NCBI GenBank assembly: GCA_945861635.1
Contig: CAMAWH010000032.1
Location: forward strand, 1-56,972
DNA length: 56,972 bases
Reading direction: 5' to 3'
Source of the DNA: Klebsiella pneumoniae
Lineage (GTDB): Bacteria; Myxococcota_A; UBA796; SXON01
The notes beneath the pieces are model-generated. The model was not told where the DNA came from, made no database searches, and was given only the letters and a program-made list of their open reading frames with translations. Below, one piece after another: positions 47,388-55,450 of this stretch. The position numbers were made by a program, and so were the translations under genes. Each line of letters begins with the position of its first letter. The stretch's first letter is position 1.

Positions 47388-49113
47388 TTGGCTTGCGACT
47401 TGCTCGGGTTTCGTGGCTTATCGCGGCCAACATGCGTGTTTCCGCGGCGCTCAGGCCAAAAGCCGCCGCGACAGCGGCGTCGATCTCGACCAGGTCCGTC
47501 GATGCCGCAGTAGCCGACAGCCCACGACGCGCGGCGGCGCTGATCGAATCCCAGCGCGGGACACGAATTCGCCGGATGTACTGGGCTTGGAACCGCAGGA
47601 AACCGCCACTCATCTTCACGCAATATGAAGACACGAACAGGTCGGCAATGGAGGACCGTAGGACCGTGCCGAGCGGCCGTAGGTCCCACTCGTCGGACAC
47701 GACGTAGTACAGGTTGTGGTGGGGGTAGTAGCCGCCCTCGTCGAATACGACGGTCGGCTCGCCCTTGATGTCGGGAATCAGGAGTTTCGGCGTGGAGGTG
47801 AGCGCCGGCCAGACGCGGTCGATCGTGCGGTACCAGCCGGTTTCCGATTTCTGCGCGCAGTGCCGAGCTGCGATCCGTTCCGAGTTGGCCCGGATGTAGG
47901 CTCCGAAGCGCGGGAATGCGTCGAGGTCGGCCAGCGACCCGTCGTCGTTGAAGGGGTTGATTACGCCGCGCCCGCCCCACGTCAGCGTGGTTCCTCGAAG
48001 GTCGGCGGCCATGGCGAGCGGCAGCTTGCGGGAATCCTCCACGGGCAAGTCTGCGAACTGCCCGAGGAACACCTTGTCCGCACCGGTCGCGACGCCAATG
48101 CCGACCTTGCAGCCCGCAGCTTCGAGCGTCGGGAACCGATCTTCGAGCGCGCGGAGCAAGCGAAGGCGATCGGGGCTATCGAGTAGCCAAGGATCGGAGC
48201 CGGACGTTGCCCGGGTCACTTCCTCGACACGGGCGTCCTGGCGGGCTCCGTCACCCAGCATCGCGCGTACCAGCCGCCCAAGGGACGCGGCGCTGACCTC
48301 GGGCTTGCGGGCAAGACGGGTGGCCTGATTCCCGCCCCGTTCGAATACCGTGATCGCTGGGTACGCGATCACGTCGGCCTGAAAGGCTGGCGAACCCTCC
48401 AGGTCGATGAAGTAGCGCAGGCCGTACCGGCCACCGGCGAACTCGCGCAGGGGGCCGCCGTATTTGTTCTTGAGCCACCGGTTCGCGCAGATGAAACCGA
48501 GCCGCCCACCCTCGGCGAGCAGGGAAAGACCACGCTCGTAGAAGGGTACGTACAGGTCCGCGCGGTCGTAGACCGTCTGGTAGCGGCGGCGATACTCGGC
48601 GAGTAGCGATTCCGGGATGCGCTCTTGGCGAACATAGGGCGGGTTTCCGAGCACGAAATCGAAGGTGCCGTCGATCGATGCGAGCAGGAAGTCGTCGCGA
48701 CGAAGCCAGACCGACACGAGATCCGCGGTGGCTTGCGGCGCGCAGCCAAACGCCAGCAGGCGGCGGCTGACCGCGTTGCTTGTCGCCTCGAACGCGGCCA
48801 TGTTGACTTCGACGGCTCGAACGGCGTCACGAAGCTGGGCAATCGCCGCCGGTGAACCGCCGGTCGTCGCGAAGGCAGCAAGAAGACGATCAAGCGCCGG
48901 AAGTAAGAAATCCCCGCCGCCGAAGGAGGGTTCGAGCAATCGAAGCTGATGAAGCGGACGGTCTTCGGTGTACCCGGCGAGGTCGAGGATGGCCTGCACG
49001 ATCTCGGGCTTCGTATACACCGCTCCCCGCTCCGTATCCCCATTGGACGCCAGTTCTTCCACCGCACTGGTGACGCTTGCGCTGCGGAGGGAGGGAAACA
49101 AGCTGTCGGTCAT
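47362..49113 (-). CDS. N6-adenine DNA methyltransferase (PaeR7I-type)
   Basis: A 583-residue N6-adenine methyltransferase from ATG 49113 (MTDSLFPSL). Motifs: GAVYTKPEIVQAILDLAGYT, LLEPSFGGGDFLLPAL (SAM motif I) and VLGNPPYVRQERIPE (catalytic NPPY). The C-terminal half is a target-recognition region. Together with the 3' endonuclease it forms a complete type II restriction-modification system of the PaeR7I/XhoI kind. Methyltransferase-first order is typical of a mobile module that must protect the host before the endonuclease is made. Confidence 0.9.
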   Translation of the reverse strand: MTDSLFPSLRSASVTSAVEELASNGDTERGAVYTKPEIVQAILDLAGYTEDRPLHQLRLLEPSFGGGDFLLPALDRLLAAFATTGGSPAAIAQLRDAVRAVEVNMAAFEATSNAVSRRLLAFGCAPQATADLVSVWLRRDDFLLASIDGTFDFVLGNPPYVRQERIPESLLAEYRRRYQTVYDRADLYVPFYERGLSLLAEGGRLGFICANRWLKNKYGGPLREFAGGRYGLRYFIDLEGSPAFQADVIAYPAITVFERGGNQATRLARKPEVSAASLGRLVRAMLGDGARQDARVEEVTRATSGSDPWLLDSPDRLRLLRALEDRFPTLEAAGCKVGIGVATGADKVFLGQFADLPVEDSRKLPLAMAADLRGTTLTWGGRGVINPFNDDGSLADLDAFPRFGAYIRANSERIAARHCAQKSETGWYRTIDRVWPALTSTPKLLIPDIKGEPTVVFDEGGYYPHHNLYYVVSDEWDLRPLGTVLRSSIADLFVSSYCVKMSGGFLRFQAQYIRRIRVPRWDSISAAARRGLSATAASTDLVEIDAAVAAAFGLSAAETRMLAAISHETRASRKPNAAPTPSH

Positions 49114-49283
49114 CGGGGTCGGCTCCATCTATCGCGGCGAGGGTCGGGTCGGGCCCGCCAACCCTTACACGCGAGGGTGCCAAAAAATGGTCGTCGGCAA
49201 CAATCCCAACCACGACGCTCGCAACCCGTCGTGAGTTGAATTGGTTTCGCCCGGGCGGCTGCGGCCGCGCCGAACGGCCTGTC

Positions 49284-49389
49284 TGATAACGCACAGACGA
49301 CGGCGGACGCGCCGTGCGAAGCATGGTGTGTCGGCAATATCGGGCGTCTTCGCCCGATATTGTCGCTCGCCGGCGTCGGGTAGTTATCG
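49284..49389. repeat. attC-like site 8 (second family)
   Basis: Left box TGATAAC (49284-49290), right box GTTATCG (49383-49389), 106 bp. Central hairpin CAATATCGGGCG/CGCCCGATATTG. Right arm ends CGTCGGGTAG, unlike sites 3-7. Confidence 0.8.
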
Positions 49390-49425
49390 GCCGTGCGTCT
49401 CCCGGATGCCCACCGTGGCTCGCCG

Positions 49426-50022
49426 TCAGTTGCCGGGAAAATCGGGATCATCAAAGTTGCGGGCGAGCTTTCGCGCCATGTCCCGCCCGCCGGGGGTAAG
49501 CCGCCACACGCCGTGCCCGGCGTTTCGGTGGATGAATCCGCGTTCAACCAGCCACTCACGGCCGAACCGCGCATGATTCCACCACCGGGGCTCCCGGGAG
49601 TTCTTGGGGAGCGGTGCGAGGTCGACCTCGCGCATCTGGGCCCGGAGGTGGGAGAGCAGCCGCTTCTTGACCGAGCTCGCGCGGTCGCTGCCGCCGCTCT
49701 CTGCCAAGAGCAGAAGAATCGTCTTGTAGTAGATGAACCGACTCAACGACTCTCCCCGGACGGCGCGCGGAAAGTCGCCGCCGCCCTCGTCGTCGATGAC
49801 GTTGCCGCTGCCGTCGTACAGGGCGTCGGAGTCCTCATCTGGATCGCCGAGGTCATCCTCCAGAGGGCCACGAGCCACGCGATCCGCGTCGCGCGGCGGC
49901 GGACTCACGGCAGCTGCCGCGAGGTCGAGGAGGCGCGCCATGACGACGTCAGGAGGGAAGATCGAGCTGACGTGTTCCATGAAACGCCGGTAATTTTCGA
50001 CGCTGACCGTGATGCTGGGCAT
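49426..50022 (-). CDS. hypothetical protein with C-terminal winged-helix (Mrr-N-like) segment
   Basis: A 198-residue protein from ATG 50022. After an N-terminal MPSITVSVENYRRFMEHVSS helical part and an acidic, low-complexity linker, the C-terminal 100 residues read like a winged helix: WWNHARFGREWLVERGFIHR and GVWRLTPGGRDMARKL, similar to the Mrr_N/restriction-system N-terminal domain, which ends W.LT..G. No nuclease motif. It may be a regulator or a partner of a defence system. Cassette 9 alone. Confidence 0.55.
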   Translation of the reverse strand: MPSITVSVENYRRFMEHVSSIFPPDVVMARLLDLAAAAVSPPPRDADRVARGPLEDDLGDPDEDSDALYDGSGNVIDDEGGGDFPRAVRGESLSRFIYYKTILLLLAESGGSDRASSVKKRLLSHLRAQMREVDLAPLPKNSREPRWWNHARFGREWLVERGFIHRNAGHGVWRLTPGGRDMARKLARNFDDPDFPGN

Positions 50023-50146
50023 TAGGGCCTCCAAAACGATCTTACTCCCGCTATAGCTGTAGCGCAACGCTATAGCGGAAAAAGAGTGCGGGCCGCTCAT
50101 TCGCCCCCCGCTCTCTCGTCGTGGGCCGTGCGCCGTTGAGCATGGC

Positions 50147-50365
50147 CGATAACAAAAGACGACTACAGACGTCGGCAGGCGCGCAGTGCCGGTGCCCGCC
50201 TCCGCTCGCGGAACGGCCACCGCTCCGACAACCACCGCGTTCGACGGAACGAGGAGGGTGGTGGAGAGGGCGGGCAGCCGATGTTCCGGAGCGCGGACAC
50301 GGAAACCTCCCCTTCTCGGGAGCGATTCGGCGCGCGGAGGGCTTGCTGAAGTCGGCCAGTTATCC
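50147..50365. repeat. attC-like site 9
   Basis: Left box CGATAAC (50147-50153), right box GTTATCC (50359-50365), 219 bp. The left arm differs (AACAAAAGACGACTACAGACG), while the right arm is GAAGTCGGCCA. Confidence 0.7.
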
Positions 50366-50519
50366 GCCGTGCGGGGTCCGCCGCCAGCAGGTGGTGAACG
50401 GCCTGGCCGAGGAGTTCGCCACGATCCGCGCCGCTTCCTGACGCGCGGTCGCTGCCGACGCACGGGCGCTGAAAAACAGGGCCTTGCGCACTGGCCCGAG
50501 CAAGTGGTTAACTGCGCCC

Positions 50520-51083
50520 ATGGCCCGACACCCAGCCGCACGAACCCCAACGCACGCGCCGAACGGAGGCGCCGTCAACCCGATTTCGATCAACCGGGCA
50601 ACCGGTGAGATTCAGGTCCAACTCGGACCGACCATGGCGGAGCCGGTTGACAGTTTCTACGCTGATTACCTGCTACTCGTGGAGATCGCATACGGAATGC
50701 GGCTGCTTGCCGTGGTTGCCCACCCGCAACGTCCCTCCGTCGCAATGGCCGCCGTGCAACTGGTCTTCGACGAGCCTAGCTTCCCCGGCTTCATCGGCAG
50801 CCTACGGGGCATCAAGGCTGCTCTCGAGTTTAGCGCGCCCACCGGCGTGAGCGCCCCCCCCGATCTTCAACTTCCTGAGCAGATTCCAAGCTTCCGCGTT
50901 ACGGCCGCGTACGTCGCAACCAGCACCAACGGAATCACACTCGATTTCTACCACCTGCCACCGCTTGAGATTCAGCGTGTTGCATCCAAGATCTATGACG
51001 TAAGTCTCCGCCCGGTGCTGCGCGTTGAAACGCTTCCGGGTCGCCTTCACGATTTGGTCGCGGCAGCAGAACGGATGAAATGA
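50520..51083 (+). CDS. hypothetical protein, first of a three-gene coupled operon
   Basis: A 187-residue protein (ATG 50520). After a basic leader, NRATGEIQVQLGPTMAEPVD and FYADYLLLVEIAYGMRLLAV begin a compact alpha/beta protein; the C-terminal half has ATSTNGITLDFYHLPPLEIQ and RVETLPGRLHDLVAA. No known domain. Its stop overlaps the start of the next gene (ATGATG), so translation is coupled. Cassette 10. Confidence 0.65.
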   Translation: MARHPAARTPTHAPNGGAVNPISINRATGEIQVQLGPTMAEPVDSFYADYLLLVEIAYGMRLLAVVAHPQRPSVAMAAVQLVFDEPSFPGFIGSLRGIKAALEFSAPTGVSAPPDLQLPEQIPSFRVTAAYVATSTNGITLDFYHLPPLEIQRVASKIYDVSLRPVLRVETLPGRLHDLVAAAERMK

Positions 51084-51691
51084 TGTTGCTTTTCACGCTC
51101 AGTGGGGTTGCCGGCATGGGCGTCGCGTTCGCTCTTTCCTCGAGGAGCGACCTACAAGTCTCTGGCGTCGGGGGCGCTGCTGGGTGTGCGGAAGTCGGAC
51201 CCGTGGCAAAGAGATCGGTGGCCGCGAACACCGGCACGGTCTCCGTGCGGTCTCCCTGGGATCGCGTGGAAGAACTGGTTGCTCTTCGCGATTCAGTAGC
51301 CTTTACGAAGCTTGCGCGCGACCTGACGGCGATCATCGATGACTCCGAGCGGGCGACATATCTGGTGGGACTGTGCCTCCGCATGGAGAACGTCGGGTTG
51401 GCCCGCGAACTATCTGCGCAGATGCTTGCGAGTTGGGAGAGTTCGTCGCTATCGAACTTGGTGGCAACGTTGGCTCCTCCGCGAATCTTGGGGTCTGGCG
51501 ATCATGCCGACGACGGCGGGCTCGAACGAAGTCGGGAGTGGCTTGCCCGTCATGGAGCGAACCATCGCGGAAATTGGGTAGCGGTGAAGGACGGGCGGCT
51601 GCTGGGCAGCGCGGTGGACCTGGGCTTGTTGCGATCCAAGGTCGCCTCGCTCCGAGATCCCGACGTCCTGCTCGCCCGGATTCCAGTTTGA
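51080..51691 (+). CDS. protein with C-terminal DUF5678-like segment
   Basis: A 203-residue protein from ATG 51080, starting with a hydrophobic stretch (MMLLFTLSGVAGMGVAFAL). The central helical region contains VEELVALRDSVAFTKLARDL, and the C-terminal WVAVKDGRLLGSAVDLGLLR and DPDVLLARIPV match small DUF5678 proteins. Its TGA overlaps the TTG start of the retropepsin-like gene. Function unknown; the pairing with a retropepsin-like gene is a link I recall but cannot check here. Confidence 0.65.
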   Translation: MMLLFTLSGVAGMGVAFALSSRSDLQVSGVGGAAGCAEVGPVAKRSVAANTGTVSVRSPWDRVEELVALRDSVAFTKLARDLTAIIDDSERATYLVGLCLRMENVGLARELSAQMLASWESSSLSNLVATLAPPRILGSGDHADDGGLERSREWLARHGANHRGNWVAVKDGRLLGSAVDLGLLRSKVASLRDPDVLLARIPV

Positions 51692-52152
51692 CGAATTTCG
51701 GATCGCGCATGCTGGGCGCAGGGTTGGCGTCTGGGTGTAGTCGTTACACGGACCATGTTGAGGGGACCACGGAGCCTCGCATTGTGGTAATGGTTCGACT
51801 TGGCCGAGAAATGGCCCCAGTGGTGCCCATGGTATTAGATACTGGTGCCCCCTGGAATGTGCTCCAGCCCGAGCTGGTGGAAGTCATGGAGTGCGCTCCA
51901 GAGAGGCTCGACATGCCTCGAAGATTGTTGATTCGCGGAATCTGGTACGATGGACAATTGGCGCGGGCGCAGTACTCGTTGATTGCAATGGTCGGATCGC
52001 CGCTCGTCATCGAGGGGCTGTTCTTTATCCCGGATGCCGGGCAGCAAGGATTGGAGTCGCTTCCGAACTTTCTTGGATACAGAGGATGCATCGAGCGCTG
52101 CATCATTGCCATTGATCCAGCCGAAGGCGTGGTCTGCTTCGGCGAGGCATGA
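51688..52152 (+). CDS. retropepsin-like aspartic protease
   Basis: A 154-residue protein. TTG 51688 overlaps the previous stop; ATG 51709 is alternative. The VPMVLDTGAPWNVLQPELVE motif contains the catalytic DTGA of retropepsin-like (clan AA) proteases; the paired ILGMDWL-like flap or second subunit motif is replaced by SLPNFLGYRGCIERC, as expected for a homodimer of half-domains. A small GCSRY near the N-terminus might be a lipobox-like feature but is not convincing. Third in the coupled operon of cassette 10. Confidence 0.75.
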   Translation: MTNFGSRMLGAGLASGCSRYTDHVEGTTEPRIVVMVRLGREMAPVVPMVLDTGAPWNVLQPELVEVMECAPERLDMPRRLLIRGIWYDGQLARAQYSLIAMVGSPLVIEGLFFIPDAGQQGLESLPNFLGYRGCIERCIIAIDPAEGVVCFGEA

Positions 52153-52199
52153 CCGGGTGACCGGATGCGGAGCCCGACGAGGAACTGTGTAGGCATGGC

Positions 52200-52344
52200 G
52201 GATAACGCACAGACGACGGCGGGCGCGACGGGCCGAGTCTTCGAGGCCTGTCGTGTCCCGAGTAGCGCCGTTGGTGGAGGCGTTCGCTGAGCAGGGAGGG
52301 TGGGAAGGCGCTACTCGGGCTTGCCGTGGTCGGCCGAGTTATCA
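52200..52344. repeat. attC-like site 10
   Basis: Left box GGATAAC (52200-52206), right box GTTATCA (52338-52344), 145 bp. Central inverted repeat GAGTAGCGCC/GGCGCTACTC as in site 1. The right box contains the stop codon (52342-52344) of the adjacent minus-strand gene. Confidence 0.8.
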
Positions 52345-54288
52345 GCCGGTGGCGACCACTGCGCCCTTCGCGAGCGGAAGGCGGACTTCGATCGACGTAG
52401 TGTCGGCGTTCACCTCAGAAACACGAAATTCGGCGCCACCGTGCAGCCCGCATCTCGAAAACTTCTCATGCAATTCGCGCGTTCGGAGTGGATGCCCGGA
52501 TTTTTTTCGACCGCCTTTCACCTCGATGTATACGATGCTGATTGTCATGTCCCGAAATCCTACAGCCACGCCATCGAACTCGGCGATGTCCCGATGGGTT
52601 TCGGCGTCGCGGAAGACGATCGGACCGGCCAAGGCAATCCATATTGCGCGTTGTCGGAGCCCAGGTCCCGTAAAGTAGGCGGCCAGTCCCGCAATCTCCG
52701 CGGCGTGGTTGGTTCGTTCTGGTTCGGGAAGCGCGTTGGCGGCCAAGGATAGGGCCCGTCCGATGTAGGTCGGGGCCGGATCTATGACCGCAGGCATTGC
52801 GAGGTCAGTTGACCGCCCATTTCGACTTACGCGGAGATCGCATTTGTGTGGTGCCCGGGAGCAACACATCCAGCCGAGAACGTCCAGCACGAAGCGAGCA
52901 GCGGACGCTCGCGTCCGCTGCACGACCTGTGCGTGCACTTGGGGTTGGTTCGCAGCCAGGTTGCGCAGCTCCGCAAGGGGAAACTGTGGATCGGGCTGAA
53001 TGAGCATGCGGACGGCGTCAACCATGCCAGCGGGGAGGGTCCCCGACGGACCGCCGAGAAAGTCGATAAACACCCGACGGTTCCGCGGCCGTCGCGTGAC
53101 GAAAATCTTGAATTCTCCACCTGTCACCTTAGTCTTGAGGTGCGAATAGATCGTGAAATCGCTCAGGTGCGCTATCTGCGCGAAGGGCGGATTGCCGACC
53201 TCGAGCCTCGCGATGAAGCGGTATTTCGGTTCGTGAATTCTCCGAGCGGCCAATGTAGTCTGTAGGTTGGACAGGGCAATTCTTCGTTTTTTGGCGCTGA
53301 GTCCCCTGAACTTGTCCTCGAACTGCGTTGCTAACCGCTCGAGCGCTTCCACCTGAATAGGTGAGGCTTCGGGCGCGAGGTAGACGGTGTCGTACAGGTA
53401 ACGCGACATGAAATCGGTGATATCTGCGATGGGCAAACCCAGAGAAAGGAAGTCACGCGCGATGGTGGGCGTCGAACGGAGAGATAGAATGGCCGCCGGC
53501 AGGTCCGTCCGGAGATACGGGCTCACGCAGTGCGAGTCCAGATATACGAATGCCAGACGCCTAATGGATTCAAACGACTGGCGTAGGTTGCGGATCTTTT
53601 CCGATTCCGTGTCGTAGTACGCCAGAGCAACGGCGACCCAGTTCGTCCCTTTCAACCTAGGGTTTGATGAGAGACGCATCCAAGCCAGAATGTGGTGAAA
53701 GTCATACCATCCCTCGGAATCCAATATTCGCGTCGCGTGCGCACGAAGTGGGGGTTCCATGAGCTCGAGAAGGTCATCGTGCAGTTCCGGATGCCGACTC
53801 AGCTTGTAGTGGGCACAGCGTTCTGCGGTGAATGTCCCCCGCATATGCCCCATATTCAGCATCACGGCCCAGAGTTTCACGATGTCGGCGGCGGTGTACT
53901 GTTGACCACCGAGCCGGATATTGGCACCCAGCCCAGAGTTCTTGCCCAGATCACGAAGGCTCTCGCAAAGGAACCCCTGAAGGAAGACGTAGTCCCACCG
54001 TGTGTGGGTGGCTGATGGAAATACGTCGATCAACGTGCCGAGATGCGGAATACTCGCAAGATGGCGATTCCCGCCGGCTGCAATGATCGCCTTCCATATG
54101 TCGATGGCAGGTAGCGAGTGTACATGGAAGCACAGCGGGCCGATGCCACGCAAGTGGTGACGAATCTGTAGATGTGCGGCTTTCGCATCGCCGAATACTT
54201 CTGTGACGGCGCCCGAATCCCCATCGGCGACGCCCTCCTCCGCGTGCTCGGCGGGTTCGACGGCATAATCGTCGGGAGGACTGGTCAT
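52342..54288 (-). CDS. protein with degenerate HD-like region and C-terminal PD-(D/E)XK motif
   Basis: A 648-residue protein from ATG 54288 (MTSPPDDYAV). Around residues 90-107, FPSATHTRWDYVFLQGFL, and around 145-160, VMLNMGHMRGTFTAERC resemble the His and HD motifs of HD phosphohydrolases, but the HD pair reads NMGH, so the domain is probably not catalytic or is very divergent. Near the C-terminus (residues 568-593), AEFDGVAVGFRDMTISIVYI and EVKGG form a clear PD-(D/E)XK nuclease motif. The pairing suggests an anti-phage nuclease effector. No known named family was recognised. Single gene of cassette 11, minus strand. Confidence 0.7.
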   Translation of the reverse strand: MTSPPDDYAVEPAEHAEEGVADGDSGAVTEVFGDAKAAHLQIRHHLRGIGPLCFHVHSLPAIDIWKAIIAAGGNRHLASIPHLGTLIDVFPSATHTRWDYVFLQGFLCESLRDLGKNSGLGANIRLGGQQYTAADIVKLWAVMLNMGHMRGTFTAERCAHYKLSRHPELHDDLLELMEPPLRAHATRILDSEGWYDFHHILAWMRLSSNPRLKGTNWVAVALAYYDTESEKIRNLRQSFESIRRLAFVYLDSHCVSPYLRTDLPAAILSLRSTPTIARDFLSLGLPIADITDFMSRYLYDTVYLAPEASPIQVEALERLATQFEDKFRGLSAKKRRIALSNLQTTLAARRIHEPKYRFIARLEVGNPPFAQIAHLSDFTIYSHLKTKVTGGEFKIFVTRRPRNRRVFIDFLGGPSGTLPAGMVDAVRMLIQPDPQFPLAELRNLAANQPQVHAQVVQRTRASAARFVLDVLGWMCCSRAPHKCDLRVSRNGRSTDLAMPAVIDPAPTYIGRALSLAANALPEPERTNHAAEIAGLAAYFTGPGLRQRAIWIALAGPIVFRDAETHRDIAEFDGVAVGFRDMTISIVYIEVKGGRKKSGHPLRTRELHEKFSRCGLHGGAEFRVSEVNADTTSIEVRLPLAKGAVVATG

Positions 54289-54362
54289 TTGTCGCACGTA
54301 GCCCTTTCGGGTGCCCCTGCCAATTCAGGATCGGGACGGTTGAAGTCCATCGAGCCATTGAC

Positions 54363-54468
54363 CGATAACGCCCACTCGACCCCGGACGCGCCGTGCGAAG
54401 CATGGCGTGTCGCCCGTATCGCCCGTCTTCGGGCGATACGGGCGCTCGACGGGGTCGGGTAGTTATGG
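54363..54468. repeat. attC-like site 11 (second family)
   Basis: Left box CGATAAC (54363-54369), right box GTTATGG (54462-54468), 106 bp. L'' CGACCCCG and L' CGGGGTCG pair perfectly over 8 bp. Central hairpin CCGTATCGCCCG/CGGGCGATACGG. Confidence 0.85.
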
Positions 54469-54527
54469 GCCGTGGCCGCCCCCCGCGGGAATACCTGGTT
54501 CAAGCGGGAAGTTCCTGGCCGGGAGCC

Positions 54528-55010
54528 TCAGCTGGCACGCCGTTCGCGGACCTCTACCACCACGGCCTCGGCGACGGCGTGGTCGTGCGCCGCCCGCATG
54601 AGGGCCTCGTCATCGCGGGCGGAATCCAGAGTGATGCTGCATGGGCCCAGCCTCTGGCCGAACAGGCGGAACCAGAACCAGCGCTTGATGGCCCTGCTGG
54701 CGAGTTGGCGGACCGGGGAGGTAGAGGCACGCCAGCGGGTGAGGGCGCTCCGGTGCACGCCCACAGCCGCCGCGACCTCCGCGTAGGACGCCCCACTGAT
54801 GTCGCAGAGGAACTCGATCTCGTCCGCCGTGAGGGGCGCCGCGGAGCCGCAGACCTCGTTGGCGATGGCGAGGTGCACGCGGGCTGCCTCGGCCTGTGGC
54901 AGCACCACCGTGCCGTCCGGCAACCGCTGGAGGTGAAGCTGGGGTACGAGCCAGGCGCGACCGGCCGCGAGGTAGGTGTAGTTGCGCTCAGTGACGCGGG
55001 TTGTCTTCAT
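54528..55010 (-). CDS. helix-turn-helix protein, MqsA/HigA-like antitoxin candidate
   Basis: A 160-residue protein from ATG 55010 (MKTTRVTERN). LTADEIEFLCDISGASYAEV and AAAVGVHRSALTRWRASTSP form an XRE-type helix-turn-helix of the kind found in MqsA and HigA antitoxins. The N-terminal half (TYLAAGRAWLVPQLHLQRLP) may bind a partner. It overlaps the upstream gene by 23 bp, which suggests a toxin-antitoxin pair in toxin-first order, as for MqsRA and HigBA. Confidence 0.7.
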   Translation of the reverse strand: MKTTRVTERNYTYLAAGRAWLVPQLHLQRLPDGTVVLPQAEAARVHLAIANEVCGSAAPLTADEIEFLCDISGASYAEVAAAVGVHRSALTRWRASTSPVRQLASRAIKRWFWFRLFGQRLGPCSITLDSARDDEALMRAAHDHAVAEAVVVEVRERRAS

Positions 55011-55386
55011 CGAGCACCTCGGAAAAGCCCGTGGACCGGGCGTGGGTGGCGGCAGCGGAGAGGGACCTGAAGCCCGGCGAACCCTCCGTGCCGTCGTAGA
55101 AGCAGAACAAGATGGCGAAGACGGCTTGCCCTTCTTCCAGGAGCAACCGGAAGATGGCAAGGTAACCGTGGCCTCTCCCGGTCGATGGTCGGGCCCAGCA
55201 TGCGAGCTCGATGGCGGAGTCGCGACCGCCCTCGCCCGCCCGGATGCCCAGCGGGCTGGCATTGACCAGCAGGTAGCCCAGCTTCGTGCGCGCTCGCGAG
55301 TACCGGGCGGTCTCCGGCTGGTGGAGCACGGCGCGCTGGTCATCGCGGAGGGCGATGAGAACCTGGAACCAGCCGGCGGCATTCAT
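54988..55386 (-). CDS. hypothetical protein, possible toxin paired with HTH protein
   Basis: A 132-residue protein from ATG 55386 (MNAAGWFQVLIALRDDQRAV). Contains RARTKLGYLLVNASPLGIRA, AIELACWARPSTGRGHGYLA and LFCFYDGTEGSPGFRSLSAA. It does not match RelE, HigB or MqsR by eye. The following HTH gene overlaps it by 23 bp. Toxin identity is inferred only from context and size. Cassette 12. Confidence 0.6.
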   Translation of the reverse strand: MNAAGWFQVLIALRDDQRAVLHQPETARYSRARTKLGYLLVNASPLGIRAGEGGRDSAIELACWARPSTGRGHGYLAIFRLLLEEGQAVFAILFCFYDGTEGSPGFRSLSAAATHARSTGFSEVLDEDNPRH

Positions 55387-55450
55387 GCCGCCGTTGCATA
55401 TCACAACGAGGACGGAAGTGCAACGACGATGACGCTGCCAAGGCCATGGC

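Noticed and set aside
52300..52752. Plus-strand ORF inside the HD/nuclease gene
   Set aside because: It lies antisense to a long coding frame and starts inside the attC-like site; composition is shadow-like.
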